Positions 16,194 to 25,577 of a DNA stretch of 64,000 nucleotides are shown here, piece after piece; the first letter of the stretch is position 1; the number at the start of each line of letters is the position of its first letter. The notes beneath the pieces are model-generated. The model made no database searches, was not told where the DNA came from, and was given only the letters and a program-made list of their open reading frames with translations. Both the position numbers and the translations under genes were made by a program. Source of the stretch: an uncultured Lachnospiraceae bacterium (GTDB lineage: Bacteria > Bacillota > Clostridia > Lachnospirales > Lachnospiraceae). Location of the stretch: contig CAJUPJ010000015.1 in the NCBI GenBank assembly GCA_910588655.1, positions 18,385 through 82,384 of the forward strand, given 5' to 3'.

Positions 16194-18578
16194 ATGAAAA
16201 ATACACACATCCGCATTAAAAATGCACATATACACAATTTAAAAAATATAGATGTTTCTATTCCCAAGGAAAAACTTACTGTAATAACAGGTGTTTCTGG
16301 TAGTGGCAAGTCAAGCCCTGCTTTTGATACTTTATATGAAGAGGGCAAACGCAGGTATCTTATGTTTTCTGATACACAGTTTGGAATGGAAAGTGTACCG
16401 TCTTTTGATACAATAACAGGGCTTTCACCAACTGTAGCAGTTGAACAGCGCACTATACGCCAGTCAAACCCAAGAAGTACTGTGGGCACTCGTACAAAAT
16501 TAAGCGCTATTCTTGCAATGCTTTTTACAAATTATGGTGTAAGAAATCCAAAATGTGACGATGGAATACCTCTGTCTATGGAAATGTTCCAAAGAAATTC
16601 TGCAAAGGGAATGTGCGCTAAATGCATTGGAAAAGGCAGCACCCGTATTGTTTATGAGGATAAAATATATGGTGACGCTGGACAGAAAACCGGTGATATT
16701 TTAGAAGGCAAATTCCAAAAAATCAATACATGGCGTAATAAAATTAATGATTATCTCAAAGCGTTTAATCTGTCTTTTAATACAAAGCTAAAAAACCTGT
16801 CAGAAGAGCAGTTTTTTGCTTTAAAATATGGTTCACCGAAAACTAAATTCCAGGGGGTAAATTCCTTTGCACCAACTGCTAAAAGTACACTGGACTATGT
16901 ACAGGATATAGAAAAAATGTCTGGACGCCAGAAACTTTTTACTTTTACACAGGCATATGCCGAAGAAGCCACCTGCCCTAAATGCCAGGGTACAGGGCTT
17001 GGCATACAGGGGCTTCACACAACAATATCTGGCAAAAACATAACAGAACTTGAAAATATGTATATTAGTGATTTACTGGATTTTATGGAGAAATATGCAT
17101 TAGAAAACAACAATGCCCTTGCAAGGGAGATATGCACAAAGCTGCAGTGCATGGCAGATACAGGACTTTACCACCTTTCCCTTTCAAGACCTCTTCCAAC
17201 ATTATCAGGCGGCGAGATACAAAGACTATTCCTGGCAAGCTATGTAATTGCAGATATGGACAGTATTATCTTTGTATTTGATGAACCAACAATAGGGCTT
17301 CATGAATTAGAAAAGGAGAAGCTAATCTCAATTATTAAAAACCTTGTAGAACGTGGCAATACAGTAATTGCAGTTGAACATGATGCAAACTTTATCAATA
17401 ATGCTGATTATATTATTGATATAGGGCCAGATGCAGGTATTAAAGGCGGCTGGAAAATTTTTGAAGGAGAATATAAGAAATTCCTGGAATGCAATAATTC
17501 AAAAACCGCCCCATTCCTTGCAGATAAAAGTAATTTTATAACAAGAGGCAAGACAAGGCAGCTTACAGGCAAAGAGCTTGTCCTGAAAGGCGCAGATACA
17601 CATAATCTTAAAAATATTACTGCCCATATCCCTCTTGGCATAATAACAGGCATAGCAGGTGTTTCAGGAAGCGGCAAATCCAGCCTGGTCTCAGATACTC
17701 TTGTCCCAATACTTAAAGAGGCACTAAAAGAGCGGTGTATTTCAGATGAAGTATATACCGCAGAAAATATTTCCTGCAATGCAGAACTATCTGGAACAGA
17801 AAATATTAAAAAATGTATTATAATAGACCAGAAACCAATAGGAAGGTCTGTTACCTCCTGCCCTGCTACATATACAGGAATTTACGACAGAATACGTAAA
17901 CTTTTTGCAGCAACACAGATTTCAAAAGATTATGGGTATTCTATAGGAATGTTCTCTGTTAATTCAGAAGGAGGATGCCGTGTATGCCACGGACAGGGAA
18001 CTATTAACTGGCACGCAGGAATGGGAAACCATATAGAAATTATATGCGAAGCCTGTGGCGGCGCAGGCTTTCTTCCAGAAACAATGGAAGTAGAACTAGA
18101 TGGCAAAAATATAAAAGAAATACTTGATATGACCATAGATGAAGCATATATATTTTTCCAGGATAAGGATAAAACCATTTGCAATATATTAAACATATTA
18201 CAACGTGTTGGCATGGGATATATTACACTTGGACAGAAAACTCCCACAATTTCTGGTGGTGAAAGCCAGCGTATTAAGCTTGCCAAAGAGCTGGGCAAAG
18301 GCAAAAATACCAGGGATATTTTATATATCCTGGATGAACCGACAACAGGGCTGTCCTTTTATGACAGTGGCAGATTAATGGATTTATTGCAGGAACTTGT
18401 TGATACTGGCAATTCTGTAATTGTAACAGAACATGACCCTTATATATTATCAAACTGCGATTATATAATTGAACTTGGAAAAGGCGGCGGCTCTGACGGA
18501 GGAAATATTATTGCCACTGGAACACCAGAAGAACTTAAAAATAATGTAAATTCAATAATTGGAGGATATCTCTTTTGA
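16194..18578 (+). CDS. UvrA-like ABC ATPase (short, non-canonical)
   Basis: 794 aa against about 940 for housekeeping UvrA, so an accessory UvrA paralogue. Two ABC modules: Walker A GVSGSGKSSPAFDT (residues 33-46; a Pro replaces the usual Leu) and GVSGSGKSSLVSDT (about 490), with signatures LSGGEIQRL and ISGGESQRI. Zinc-binding CxxC pairs occur in CAKCIGKG, CPKCQGTG and CRVCHGQG...CEACGGAG. The missing length fits loss or reduction of the UvrB-interaction region. Such paralogues have been linked to drug tolerance in some bacteria; here that is only suggested by the attenuation-like leader. AAGGGGAGCT precedes the ATG. It overlaps the serine hydrolase gene by 4 bp. Confidence 0.88.
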   Translation: MKNTHIRIKNAHIHNLKNIDVSIPKEKLTVITGVSGSGKSSPAFDTLYEEGKRRYLMFSDTQFGMESVPSFDTITGLSPTVAVEQRTIRQSNPRSTVGTRTKLSAILAMLFTNYGVRNPKCDDGIPLSMEMFQRNSAKGMCAKCIGKGSTRIVYEDKIYGDAGQKTGDILEGKFQKINTWRNKINDYLKAFNLSFNTKLKNLSEEQFFALKYGSPKTKFQGVNSFAPTAKSTLDYVQDIEKMSGRQKLFTFTQAYAEEATCPKCQGTGLGIQGLHTTISGKNITELENMYISDLLDFMEKYALENNNALAREICTKLQCMADTGLYHLSLSRPLPTLSGGEIQRLFLASYVIADMDSIIFVFDEPTIGLHELEKEKLISIIKNLVERGNTVIAVEHDANFINNADYIIDIGPDAGIKGGWKIFEGEYKKFLECNNSKTAPFLADKSNFITRGKTRQLTGKELVLKGADTHNLKNITAHIPLGIITGIAGVSGSGKSSLVSDTLVPILKEALKERCISDEVYTAENISCNAELSGTENIKKCIIIDQKPIGRSVTSCPATYTGIYDRIRKLFAATQISKDYGYSIGMFSVNSEGGCRVCHGQGTINWHAGMGNHIEIICEACGGAGFLPETMEVELDGKNIKEILDMTIDEAYIFFQDKDKTICNILNILQRVGMGYITLGQKTPTISGGESQRIKLAKELGKGKNTRDILYILDEPTTGLSFYDSGRLMDLLQELVDTGNSVIVTEHDPYILSNCDYIIELGKGGGSDGGNIIATGTPEELKNNVNSIIGGYLF

Positions 18579-19573
18579 AAACGGATACTGGAAATGGAAT
18601 AAATGATGCAATAGACAACTATATATACCAAAAACATTACAGGCTGGTAAACAGCGTACTTTTTTATAAAGACGGGGAACTGCTGGCAGAACGGTATTAT
18701 AATAAATTCACAAAAGAAAGCAGAAATAATATCAAATCTGTATGGAAAAGCATTATTTCAATATGTGCTGGTATATGCCTTAGTAAAGGCTTTATTAAAA
18801 GCTTTGACGAACCGGTTTCAAATTATATCCCCTTATTTGATGGAAGCCGCCATCCATACCACCAGATGCTTAAAATAAAACACCTTCTTACAATGACTTC
18901 AGGCATATACTGGAATGGCGGCATACATTACCACTGTCCTATGCTGGTACAGTGCCTGCGCTCTGGCAATATAACAGAATATATTTCTGATATATATATG
19001 AAAGACCTGCCAGGAAGCTCACTTGTATATAAAGAATGGGATATAATGCTTGCATCAGAGGTTATACATAAAGCATCAGGAATGAATACTTATGACTTAT
19101 GTGATAAATACCTGTACCAGCCACTTGGAATACAAAGCGGCAGATGGTTTACTTCACAAGATGGTATATGCTATACAATTCCTGGCAATAATTTTCCTAG
19201 TACAGATGGTGATGCAGAAGAGGCAAAATCAGATTTATGTGCAAGGGATATGGCAAAAGCCGGATTTCTAATGTTAAACCAGGGAACTTATAACGGAATT
19301 AAAATTTTACCAGAAGAAACTGCCAGGCTGTTAATTACACCTGCAAGTACAATTCTTGGCAGCAAACCCTCTAAAAACACAAAATGGCTTGAAGATTATG
19401 GCATGTTCTGGTGGCTTGGCAGTGACTGTTACAGTGCTAAAGGTTTTGGCGGACAAAAGATAACAATAATCCCAGATAAAAATATTGTTTGTGTTATACA
19501 GGCAAAAGCAACAGCATCTGGTAAAATTTATGATGACCTGCTGCCATTTATAATGGAATATTATGGTATATAA
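18575..19573 (+). CDS. Serine hydrolase, beta-lactamase class C/esterase fold
   Basis: 332 aa. The nucleophile motif SxxK is S55-V-W-K58 in NNIKSVWKSIISICAG. The expected second motif appears as Y-K-E in SLVYKEWDIM rather than YxN, and a GFGGQ segment stands in for the usual HxG/KTG, so it is probably an esterase or peptidase rather than a true beta-lactamase. No signal peptide, hence cytosolic. The start is a TTG at 18575 inside the UvrA-like stop (TTGA overlap), with GGAGG 8-9 nt upstream, so the two proteins are translationally coupled. The coupling implies a shared function, possibly detoxifying a compound. Confidence 0.83.
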   Translation: MKTDTGNGINDAIDNYIYQKHYRLVNSVLFYKDGELLAERYYNKFTKESRNNIKSVWKSIISICAGICLSKGFIKSFDEPVSNYIPLFDGSRHPYHQMLKIKHLLTMTSGIYWNGGIHYHCPMLVQCLRSGNITEYISDIYMKDLPGSSLVYKEWDIMLASEVIHKASGMNTYDLCDKYLYQPLGIQSGRWFTSQDGICYTIPGNNFPSTDGDAEEAKSDLCARDMAKAGFLMLNQGTYNGIKILPEETARLLITPASTILGSKPSKNTKWLEDYGMFWWLGSDCYSAKGFGGQKITIIPDKNIVCVIQAKATASGKIYDDLLPFIMEYYGI

Positions 19574-19591
19574 CTATTTACTGGCAGATTT

Positions 19592-19626
19592 AAGGGCATG
19601 CACACTATAATGGTGCACATGCCCTT
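19592..19626. terminator. Bidirectional terminator hairpin
   Basis: AAGGGCATG (19592-19600) pairs with CATGCCCTT (19618-19626), extended by CAC/GTG inside. It lies between the convergent serine hydrolase and pepP genes and contains the pepP stop codon. Confidence 0.8.
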
Positions 19627-21401
19627 TCTAACCACTCTGTTTCTTCCACATCAAGATATGGGGAAATATTTTCATAAACTTTCTTATGGTAATTATTTAA
19701 CAGTTCCTTTTCTTTATCATCCATTAATTCTATATTTATTAAATCCCTGTCAAATGGAACTAATGTCAGATGTTCAAATCCCATAAACTGCCCATACTCT
19801 GTTTTCTCACGTTTTACACATAGTATAAGGTTCTCAAGACGTATTCCAAATCTGCCTTCAATATATATTCCCGGTTCATCTGATGTAACCATTCCTTCTT
19901 CAAGTACAGCATTTTCACCAGGATACGGAAGTATATGGTATCTGAAAGCATTAGGAGGCTCATGCACATTTAAAAGATACCCAACACCGTGCCCTGTACC
20001 GTGGTTATAGTTACATCCCATATCCCATAAAGGCTTTCTTGCAATATAATCAAGTGAAACACCTGTACATCCATAAAGAAAATGTGCATCACATAAGTTT
20101 AAATTACCACGCAGTACAGCAGTATAATATTTTTTCTGTTCTTCTGTTGCCCTGTTTCCAATAAGAATAGTCCTTGTTATATCTGTTGTACCTTCCAGGT
20201 AATGCCCGCCTGTATCTACTAATAAAAGATTACCTGGTTCTACAGCCACATCTGTTCCAGGAACTGCAGAATAATGCACTATAGCCCCGTGGCTTCCATA
20301 ACCAGCTATAGTATCAAAACTTGGTTCTATATAATTTTCGCCCCTGCTTCTTATTTTCTCCAGCTTTTCTATCAGGCTTAACTCTGACATCTGCGTCCTG
20401 CCCATATTCTTTTTAATCCAGTATATAAACCTTGTAACAGCAACACCATCTTTAATATGGGCTTCCTTTATATTGGCAGTTTCTATATTATTTTTTACTG
20501 CTTTCCACAATACTGAAGGATTAACAAGGTCAAGGATTTTTGCTTCTGCTGGAATGTTATTTACTATAGAATAGTTTACAGCACTCTTATCAAGCATAAT
20601 CTTGCTTCCAGGCCCAAAGTCCTTTACATAACTATATATATCATTATAATCCCTTACTAAGACTCCTGCATCTGCAAGTACATTTTCCACCTTCCAGTCT
20701 AATGCCCCTTTGCCAGCAAAAAGTATAATATCCTCAATTCCAATTATAAGATATGACAAGACCACTGGATTACAATGGACATCATTTCCTCTTATATTCA
20801 AAATCCATGCTATATCATCAAGTGTACTAACAATATGGTAATCTGCACCATGCTTACGCATGTATTCCCTTATCCTTGTGATTTTATCCTCTCTTTTCTC
20901 ACCAGCATAACATATATCCAGAAGCATTGCGGGCTGTGGTGCTATCTGTGGCCTTTCCTGCCATATTTCACCCACAAGGTCAAGGCTGCTGTTAATCTTT
21001 GCACCTGTTACCTCAAAGCTTGCCAGAATATCTTCCGCCCATGCCGATGGAACAGTTCTCCCATCAAAACCAAGCACTTCACCAGCCTGCAGGTTTTCTA
21101 CAATATAATCTTTTATCTTAATTGTGCCTTCTGTCCCTGCTTTATAAAGCTTAATACCGCTTCCCTTTAATTGTTCTTCTGCCTGTATAAAATACCTTCC
21201 GTCCGTCCAGAGCCCTGCCTCTTCCATCGTCACCACAACAGTACCCGCCGAACCATCAAATCCCGATATAAACTCCCTGCATTTAAAATAATTCCCTGTA
21301 TATTCAGAATTATGGAAATCATTTGACGGGATATAATACATGCTAATTCCGTTTTCTTTCATGCAAATACGGAGTGCATCAACTCTCTGTGCTATATCCA
21401 A
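19605..21401 (-). CDS. pepP: Xaa-Pro aminopeptidase, M24 family
   Basis: 598 aa, three-domain form like eukaryotic APP1. Two creatinase-like N-terminal domains (about 1-300) are followed by the pita-bread catalytic domain. Metal ligands are visible: D in LLVDTGGHYLEGTTDITRT (both Asp), His in HGTGHGVGYLLNVHEPP, Glu in EGMVTSDEPG and Glu in RLENL. It cleaves the N-terminal residue from peptides with Pro at position 2; cytosolic, metal-dependent. The start is TTG at 21401, inside the last codons of rsmA, preceded by GGAGG about 10 nt away, so translation is coupled to rsmA. Confidence 0.92.
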   Translation of the reverse strand: MDIAQRVDALRICMKENGISMYYIPSNDFHNSEYTGNYFKCREFISGFDGSAGTVVVTMEEAGLWTDGRYFIQAEEQLKGSGIKLYKAGTEGTIKIKDYIVENLQAGEVLGFDGRTVPSAWAEDILASFEVTGAKINSSLDLVGEIWQERPQIAPQPAMLLDICYAGEKREDKITRIREYMRKHGADYHIVSTLDDIAWILNIRGNDVHCNPVVLSYLIIGIEDIILFAGKGALDWKVENVLADAGVLVRDYNDIYSYVKDFGPGSKIMLDKSAVNYSIVNNIPAEAKILDLVNPSVLWKAVKNNIETANIKEAHIKDGVAVTRFIYWIKKNMGRTQMSELSLIEKLEKIRSRGENYIEPSFDTIAGYGSHGAIVHYSAVPGTDVAVEPGNLLLVDTGGHYLEGTTDITRTILIGNRATEEQKKYYTAVLRGNLNLCDAHFLYGCTGVSLDYIARKPLWDMGCNYNHGTGHGVGYLLNVHEPPNAFRYHILPYPGENAVLEEGMVTSDEPGIYIEGRFGIRLENLILCVKREKTEYGQFMGFEHLTLVPFDRDLINIELMDDKEKELLNNYHKKVYENISPYLDVEETEWLERACAPL

Positions 21402-22278
21402 TACCCTGCCCTCCTCTTAAACTGCCAAGTATATTGCTAAATTCCGCAAACTGTGCAAGCGACAGTGTTTCACCCCTTATTGTTTCTTTAAGCCCCATCT
21501 GTCTTAAAGCTTCTGCCACCTGTTCTTTATCCACACCAAGCCTGCTGTCATTTGCCAGCCCGTTCTGCAGCGTCTTCCTCCTCTGGTTAAACGATGCACG
21601 TATAATTCCAAACATAAACTTTTCATTATCTACATTAACACATGGTTTGCTATGTGAGCACAGCCTGATAACCGCAGAACCTACACCTGGACGCGGCATA
21701 AAACAATTTGCAGGGACATTGGCAACAATCTCTGCCTCAGAATAATACTGTACTGCCAAAGACAATGCACCATAATCCTTAGTACCAGGCCCCGCCTGCA
21801 TCCTCTGCGCAACTTCTTTCTGCACCATTACTGTAATACTGTCAAATGGCACATGGCTTTCTAATATCCCCATAATAACAGGGGTTGTTATATAATATGG
21901 AAGATTAGCCACAACCTTAATAGCCTTGCCGCCATTTCTTTCTTCAGCAATCTTATTAATATCTATTTTTAGTATATCATCATTAACCACTGTAACATTA
22001 TTGTAACCTGAAAGGGTTTCCGAAAGAACTGGCAAAAGGCTGTTGTCAATTTCAACCGCCATTACTTCCCTTGCGTTTTCACAAAGGTATTGTGTAAGAG
22101 TCCCAATTCCTGGGCCAACCTCTAATACAAAATCCTCACTTGAAACTCCAGCGGCATCTATTATTTTATCCAAAACATGCGTATCTATGAGAAAATTCTG
22201 TCCAAACCGTTTCTGGAATTTAATATTATATTTTTTTAAAATTTCTATAGTATTCTGCGGTATTCCAAGTGATGCCAT
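21379..22278 (-). CDS. rsmA: 16S rRNA dimethyladenosine transferase RsmA/KsgA
   Basis: 299 aa. Dimethylates two adjacent adenosines in the 3' hairpin of 16S rRNA using S-adenosylmethionine. Signatures: FQKRFGQNFLID at the N-terminus, VLEVGPGIGTLT (SAM-binding loop), VNDDILKID, and the catalytic NLPYYITTPVI. The C-terminal helical domain ends with the overlap into pepP. Start ATG with TAAGGAGGAAGC in front. Upstream (22279-22419) I see no clear promoter or further gene before repeat A4. Confidence 0.97.
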   Translation of the reverse strand: MASLGIPQNTIEILKKYNIKFQKRFGQNFLIDTHVLDKIIDAAGVSSEDFVLEVGPGIGTLTQYLCENAREVMAVEIDNSLLPVLSETLSGYNNVTVVNDDILKIDINKIAEERNGGKAIKVVANLPYYITTPVIMGILESHVPFDSITVMVQKEVAQRMQAGPGTKDYGALSLAVQYYSEAEIVANVPANCFMPRPGVGSAVIRLCSHSKPCVNVDNEKFMFGIIRASFNQRRKTLQNGLANDSRLGVDKEQVAEALRQMGLKETIRGETLSLAQFAEFSNILGSLRGGQGIGYSTES

Positions 22279-22419
22279 GCTTCCTCCTTATCTGCTTCTG
22301 CCCTGGCTTTATAAAACCTGTTTGCTAAATCCATATATAGCTGTTTTTATATTACAACTGTAATTATCACATAACAGTATAACACTTTCCAGTACAAAGT
22401 CAAATAAATGGTGGATAAT

Positions 22420-22709
22420 TTCCAGTTATCTTGTGTTGGTGGACGGACGCAGGATTTTCTGTGTTCCATCTAATATTATTCTATTCCAGGGCACGCTTGC
22501 GCTACGACAGCCCACGTAATGGCGCATAAAATCCCTATGCCACAAAAAACAAACATTTTTTGTGGCATTTGAAACGGGATTTAAACGCCAACGGGGCTGA
22601 AGTGCCCCTGGAATAGAATAATATTAGATGGAACACTAGAAACCTGCTGTACCCTGGCAAAACCACAGAAAACATGGTATAAAAACAGAATAAATACTAT
22701 AACTGGAAA
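22420..22709. repeat. Long palindromic repeat, copy A4
   Basis: Left end TTCCAGTTATCTTGTG (from 22420), right end ATAACTGGAA (to 22709). The inner arms GTGTTCCATCTAATATTATT and CCAGGGCACGCTTGCGCTACG are mirrored by GTGCCCCTGGAATAGAATAA and TATTAGATGGAACAC. At the centre is a second hairpin, TGCCACAAAAAACA/TTTTTTGTGGCA, inside a mirrored ATCCC/GGGAT pair. No gene. Confidence 0.85.
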
Positions 22710-22713
22710 TTAT

Positions 22714-22807
22714 GATGTGGAAAGTATTATTCAGACGAACGTAAGCATAAATATTAACGGTTTCGTTGCATAATAAATGACTAGCAGAATAATCCATCCC
22801 ACCCCAT
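22714..22807. repeat. Repeat-associated module C
   Basis: About 95 bp between A4 and A5: GTATTATTCAGACGAACG at one end and GCAGAATAATCCATCCC at the other form imperfect inverted ends (TATTATTC/GAATAATCC). Similar modules follow A-type arms at about 9745-9850 and 60052-60140. Confidence 0.5.
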
Positions 22808-23368
22808 TTCCAGTTATCATTTTGTTTTGGAGTTTATTGTAAATAGCTGGTGACAGGTTTTGCGTGCCAGATGCCAGAATTATTCCGTAAAAGGGGTAAT
22901 TTGAGCCCGGTGGCATTTAAGTCCCTATGTTCCAGTGGAAACGTTAGTTTACTTTGGGATATAGGGGCTTTATGTGCCGCTCGGTGGCTTATCGTAGCGC
23001 AATGTCATTTAATTAAGAGTTTATATAGAAAATATTTTTATAAATTGCCAAAGAGCAGACTAGCTGGCAAATTCCAAATGTGCTTCCATGAAAAAGCTGT
23101 ACGAAGCCGCTGGTGCTTAAGCCCTGTATTAAATGTTCCGAAGGAACATAAGGGCTTTATGCATCCATTGCGTGCGAGTCCAAGCGGAAGCGTGCTTTGT
23201 TCATGGAAGACACTTTGGATTTGCCAGCGCATCCCATCATTGTTAAATTCCACATCTCCCTTAACTAAATGACATTGCAACGTAGCGGAAGCGTGCCCCT
23301 GTACGGAATATTCTGGCTCTGGCACTAAAAACCGTCAGTCAGTTCACACCAACACAAGATAACTGGAA
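22808..23368. repeat. Long palindromic repeat, copy A5, interrupted by element B1
   Basis: TTCCAGTTATC (22808-22818) and GATAACTGGAA (23358-23368) bound the copy. The left arm holds CCAGAATTATTCCGTAAAAG, a nested hairpin around CCCTATGTTCCAG...GGGATATAGGGGC, and CGTAGCG at 22993-22999. The right arm resumes at CGTAGCGGAAGCGTGCCCC (23281 onward), as in copy A1. Element B1 (23000-23277) splits it at the apex. No gene. Confidence 0.85.
23000..23277. mobile_element. MITE-like inverted-repeat element B1, inserted in A5
   Basis: 278 bp with ends CAATGTCATTTAATTAAG and CTTAACTAAATGACATTG. The interior is largely self-complementary: GCTGGCAAATTCCAAATGTG against CACTTTGGATTTGCCAGC, and GCTTCCATGAA against TTCATGGAAG. 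It has no coding capacity beyond chance frames. The host palindrome shows CGTAGCG on both sides (22993-22999 and 23281-23287), compatible with a short target duplication plus three extra bases on the right. A second copy lies at 60189-60450. Confidence 0.8.
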
Positions 23369-23426
23369 ATTATCATAATCAAGAGCAGTTTCTTCCTATT
23401 AAATTGTCATTTAGAATAATAAAATA

Positions 23427-23455
23427 TTGACAATGAATTTTAAGAGTATTATAAT
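23427..23455 (+). promoter_or_regulatory. Promoter of the ArsB/NhaD-type permease
   Basis: TTGACA (23427-23432), 17-bp spacer, TATAAT (23450-23455): consensus sigma-A promoter, 62 bp before the ATG. Confidence 0.85.
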
Positions 23456-23516
23456 TTGCGTTGGCAAGATAAAAATAAAATCTACTATAACAAAAAAATG
23501 AAAGGGGATAGGGAAC

Positions 23517-24872
23517 ATGATAGCACAAGTCTTGGCCGTGGTTATTTTTGTTGCAATGTTTCTATTAATCGTATCAGAAAAAATAGAAAGGCATATTGTA
23601 ACATTAGGATGCGGTTTACTAACCATCTTACTGGTATTTGGACTTTCAATGCATAGTACCTCAGCAATCTTTAAAACTTTAAACCTGCACAGTATTATTA
23701 CTAAATCTTTCTGGTATGTTTCAGGCGCAAGCAGTGAAGAAACATCTGGAATTAACTGGGCAACAATTATATTTATCTTTGGAATGATGGTAATGGTAGA
23801 GGGAATGGCAAAGGCGGGCTTTTTCCGCTGGCTTTGTATGAAACTTGCAAAGATGGTAAATTATAAGCCTGTACCTTTATTTATTACATTTATGGTTATG
23901 TCCTCTATACTCGCAATGTTTATAGACAGCATTACTGTTATTTTATTCCTTGCAGCAGTTACAATAGAGCTGGCTAAATTATTAAAATTTAACCCTGTTC
24001 CGATGATTTTATCAGAAATTTTCTGTGCAAACCTCGGAGGCTCTGCTACAATGTGCGGTGACCCGCCAAATATTATTATAGGGACATCCCTTGAACTTTC
24101 TTTTGCTGACTTTTTAACTAACACTGGTGTTATTGCTGCAATAAGCCTTGTTTTTGTAATTGTTTATTTCTATTTTGTATTTGGAAAGACAATGGCGGCT
24201 GACTCTTCAAAAGATATTGATTTATCAGCAATACCAGAGCCAAAAGATGCTATTACTAATAAAAGGGATTTTATAATAAGCAGCATTATATTTGGATGTG
24301 CTGTTGTACTTCTTGTAACACATGCACAGACTGGACTGACAGTTGCATTTATTGGCACTGCTGTAGCTGTTGTTACTCTAATTGCCGCTGGCACAAGTGC
24401 TTTTGAATTATTAAAAAAAGTCGACTATAAAACTCTTATGTTCTTTATAGGTTTATTTGCAGTTGTTGGCGGGCTGGAAGAAACAGGAATACTTAAAATA
24501 GTTGCCAATTTTATAGGTGATATCAGTGGTGGCAATTTAAAACTTATGGTAGCAATTATTATATGGATTTCAGCAATAGCTAGCGCATTTGTTGACAATA
24601 TTCCATTTGCTGCAACAATGATACCTATTATAAAAAGCCTTGCAGCTACAACAGGCGTTAATATTGAAACACTTGCATGGGCTTTATCTATGGGAACGGA
24701 TATAGGAGGAAGTGCTACACCAATTGGTGCTTCTGCTAATGTAGTTGGAACATCCGTAGCAGCTAAAAATGGTTACATTATTGGCTGGGGCAAATATTGT
24801 AAATCAGCCGCACCTGCAACTATTATAGTAATAACAATATCAATGATTGTAATATTTATAAGATATTGTTAA
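23517..24872 (+). CDS. ArsB/NhaD-type (ion transporter superfamily) permease
   Basis: 451 aa, almost entirely hydrophobic, about 11-12 membrane segments arranged as two homologous halves. Half-signatures are FIFGMMVMVEGMAKAGFFRW, FIDSITVILFLAAVTIELAK with FCANLGGSATMCGDPPNIII in half 1, and FIGLFAVVGGLEETGIL, FVDNIPFAATMIPI, GTDIGGSATPIGASANVVG in half 2. The paired GGSAT...P/GAS loops and the FxDN/FxDS motifs define the ArsB/NhaD/SLC13 superfamily. Substrate (Na+/H+, dicarboxylate or oxyanion) cannot be read from sequence. It forms a two-gene operon with the kinase 15 bp downstream. Confidence 0.9.
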   Translation: MIAQVLAVVIFVAMFLLIVSEKIERHIVTLGCGLLTILLVFGLSMHSTSAIFKTLNLHSIITKSFWYVSGASSEETSGINWATIIFIFGMMVMVEGMAKAGFFRWLCMKLAKMVNYKPVPLFITFMVMSSILAMFIDSITVILFLAAVTIELAKLLKFNPVPMILSEIFCANLGGSATMCGDPPNIIIGTSLELSFADFLTNTGVIAAISLVFVIVYFYFVFGKTMAADSSKDIDLSAIPEPKDAITNKRDFIISSIIFGCAVVLLVTHAQTGLTVAFIGTAVAVVTLIAAGTSAFELLKKVDYKTLMFFIGLFAVVGGLEETGILKIVANFIGDISGGNLKLMVAIIIWISAIASAFVDNIPFAATMIPIIKSLAATTGVNIETLAWALSMGTDIGGSATPIGASANVVGTSVAAKNGYIIGWGKYCKSAAPATIIVITISMIVIFIRYC

Positions 24873-24887
24873 ATAAGGAGGATTTTA

Positions 24888-25487
24888 ATGGATAAACAGG
24901 TAATTATAGCAATAAGCCGTGAATATGGAAGTGCCGGGCATGAAATTGCAGAAAAAGTCGCCAGGGACTTAGGGCTTAAACTCTATGACAGAAATATGTT
25001 AGATGATATTTCAAAGGATAAAGATATCCATGTTGAATATCTCGAAAAATATGATGAGAAACCTAAAAAACTTTTCAGCTCCAGAAGAGTGGGTGCATAC
25101 ACTAATTCCATTGAGGAAATAATTGCAGAAATGCAGTTTGATTACTTACGTGAAAAAGCAGATACAGGTGAGTCATTTGTTATTGTTGGCAGATGTGCAG
25201 AAACTGTATTAAAAGACAGAAAAGGCCTGATTTCTGTTTTTATACTTGGAAATTATGAAGTTAAACTCAAACGTATTATGGATAAATACCATTTAAGTGA
25301 AACAGATGCCGCTACTAAAATTAAAAGGCATGATAAACATAGAAAACAGTACCATAACCATTATTCAGATGGTAAATGGGGCGACTCAAGGCTGTATGAT
25401 TTATGCATTAACAGCAGCCATCTTGGCATAGATAAAACAGCAATAATAATTAAAGATTATATAAAAGAAATAATGGATACCCTGTAA
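24888..25487 (+). CDS. Cytidylate kinase-like protein
   Basis: 199 aa, Cytidylate_kin2-like. The N-terminus IIAISREYGSAGHEIAEKVA carries the P-loop variant REYGSxGxxIA characteristic of this family. YDRNMLDDIS, FVIVGRCAETVLK and KRHDKHRKQYHNHY follow. Known relatives phosphorylate CMP or are of unknown specificity, often beside transporters in Clostridia. GGAGG precedes the ATG 15 bp after the permease stop, so they are cotranscribed. A strong hairpin terminator follows. Confidence 0.88.
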   Translation: MDKQVIIAISREYGSAGHEIAEKVARDLGLKLYDRNMLDDISKDKDIHVEYLEKYDEKPKKLFSSRRVGAYTNSIEEIIAEMQFDYLREKADTGESFVIVGRCAETVLKDRKGLISVFILGNYEVKLKRIMDKYHLSETDAATKIKRHDKHRKQYHNHYSDGKWGDSRLYDLCINSSHLGIDKTAIIIKDYIKEIMDTL

Positions 25488-25502
25488 ATAAAGTTTAAAA
25501 CA

Positions 25503-25571
25503 AAGGCATGTGCTGCTATCCTGTTTAACCGGTTATAACACCTTTTAAACAGGATTTACAGAACATGCCTT
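25503..25571. terminator. Bidirectional terminator
   Basis: AAGGCATGT (25503-25511) pairs with ACATGCCTT (25563-25571), and inside it ATCCTGTTTAA pairs with TTTAAACAGGAT. It ends the kinase operon (plus) and the tatD operon (minus). Confidence 0.85.
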
Positions 25572-25577
25572 ATTTAT

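Noticed and set aside
18575..19573. Annotation of the serine hydrolase as an antibiotic-destroying class C beta-lactamase.
   Set aside because: No signal peptide, and the second and third active-site motifs do not match class C enzymes; the general serine-hydrolase call is safer.
22850..23325. Open frames of 95-140 codons on both strands inside repeats A5/B1.
   Set aside because: They follow the palindrome on both strands, have no ribosome-binding site and no protein-like composition.
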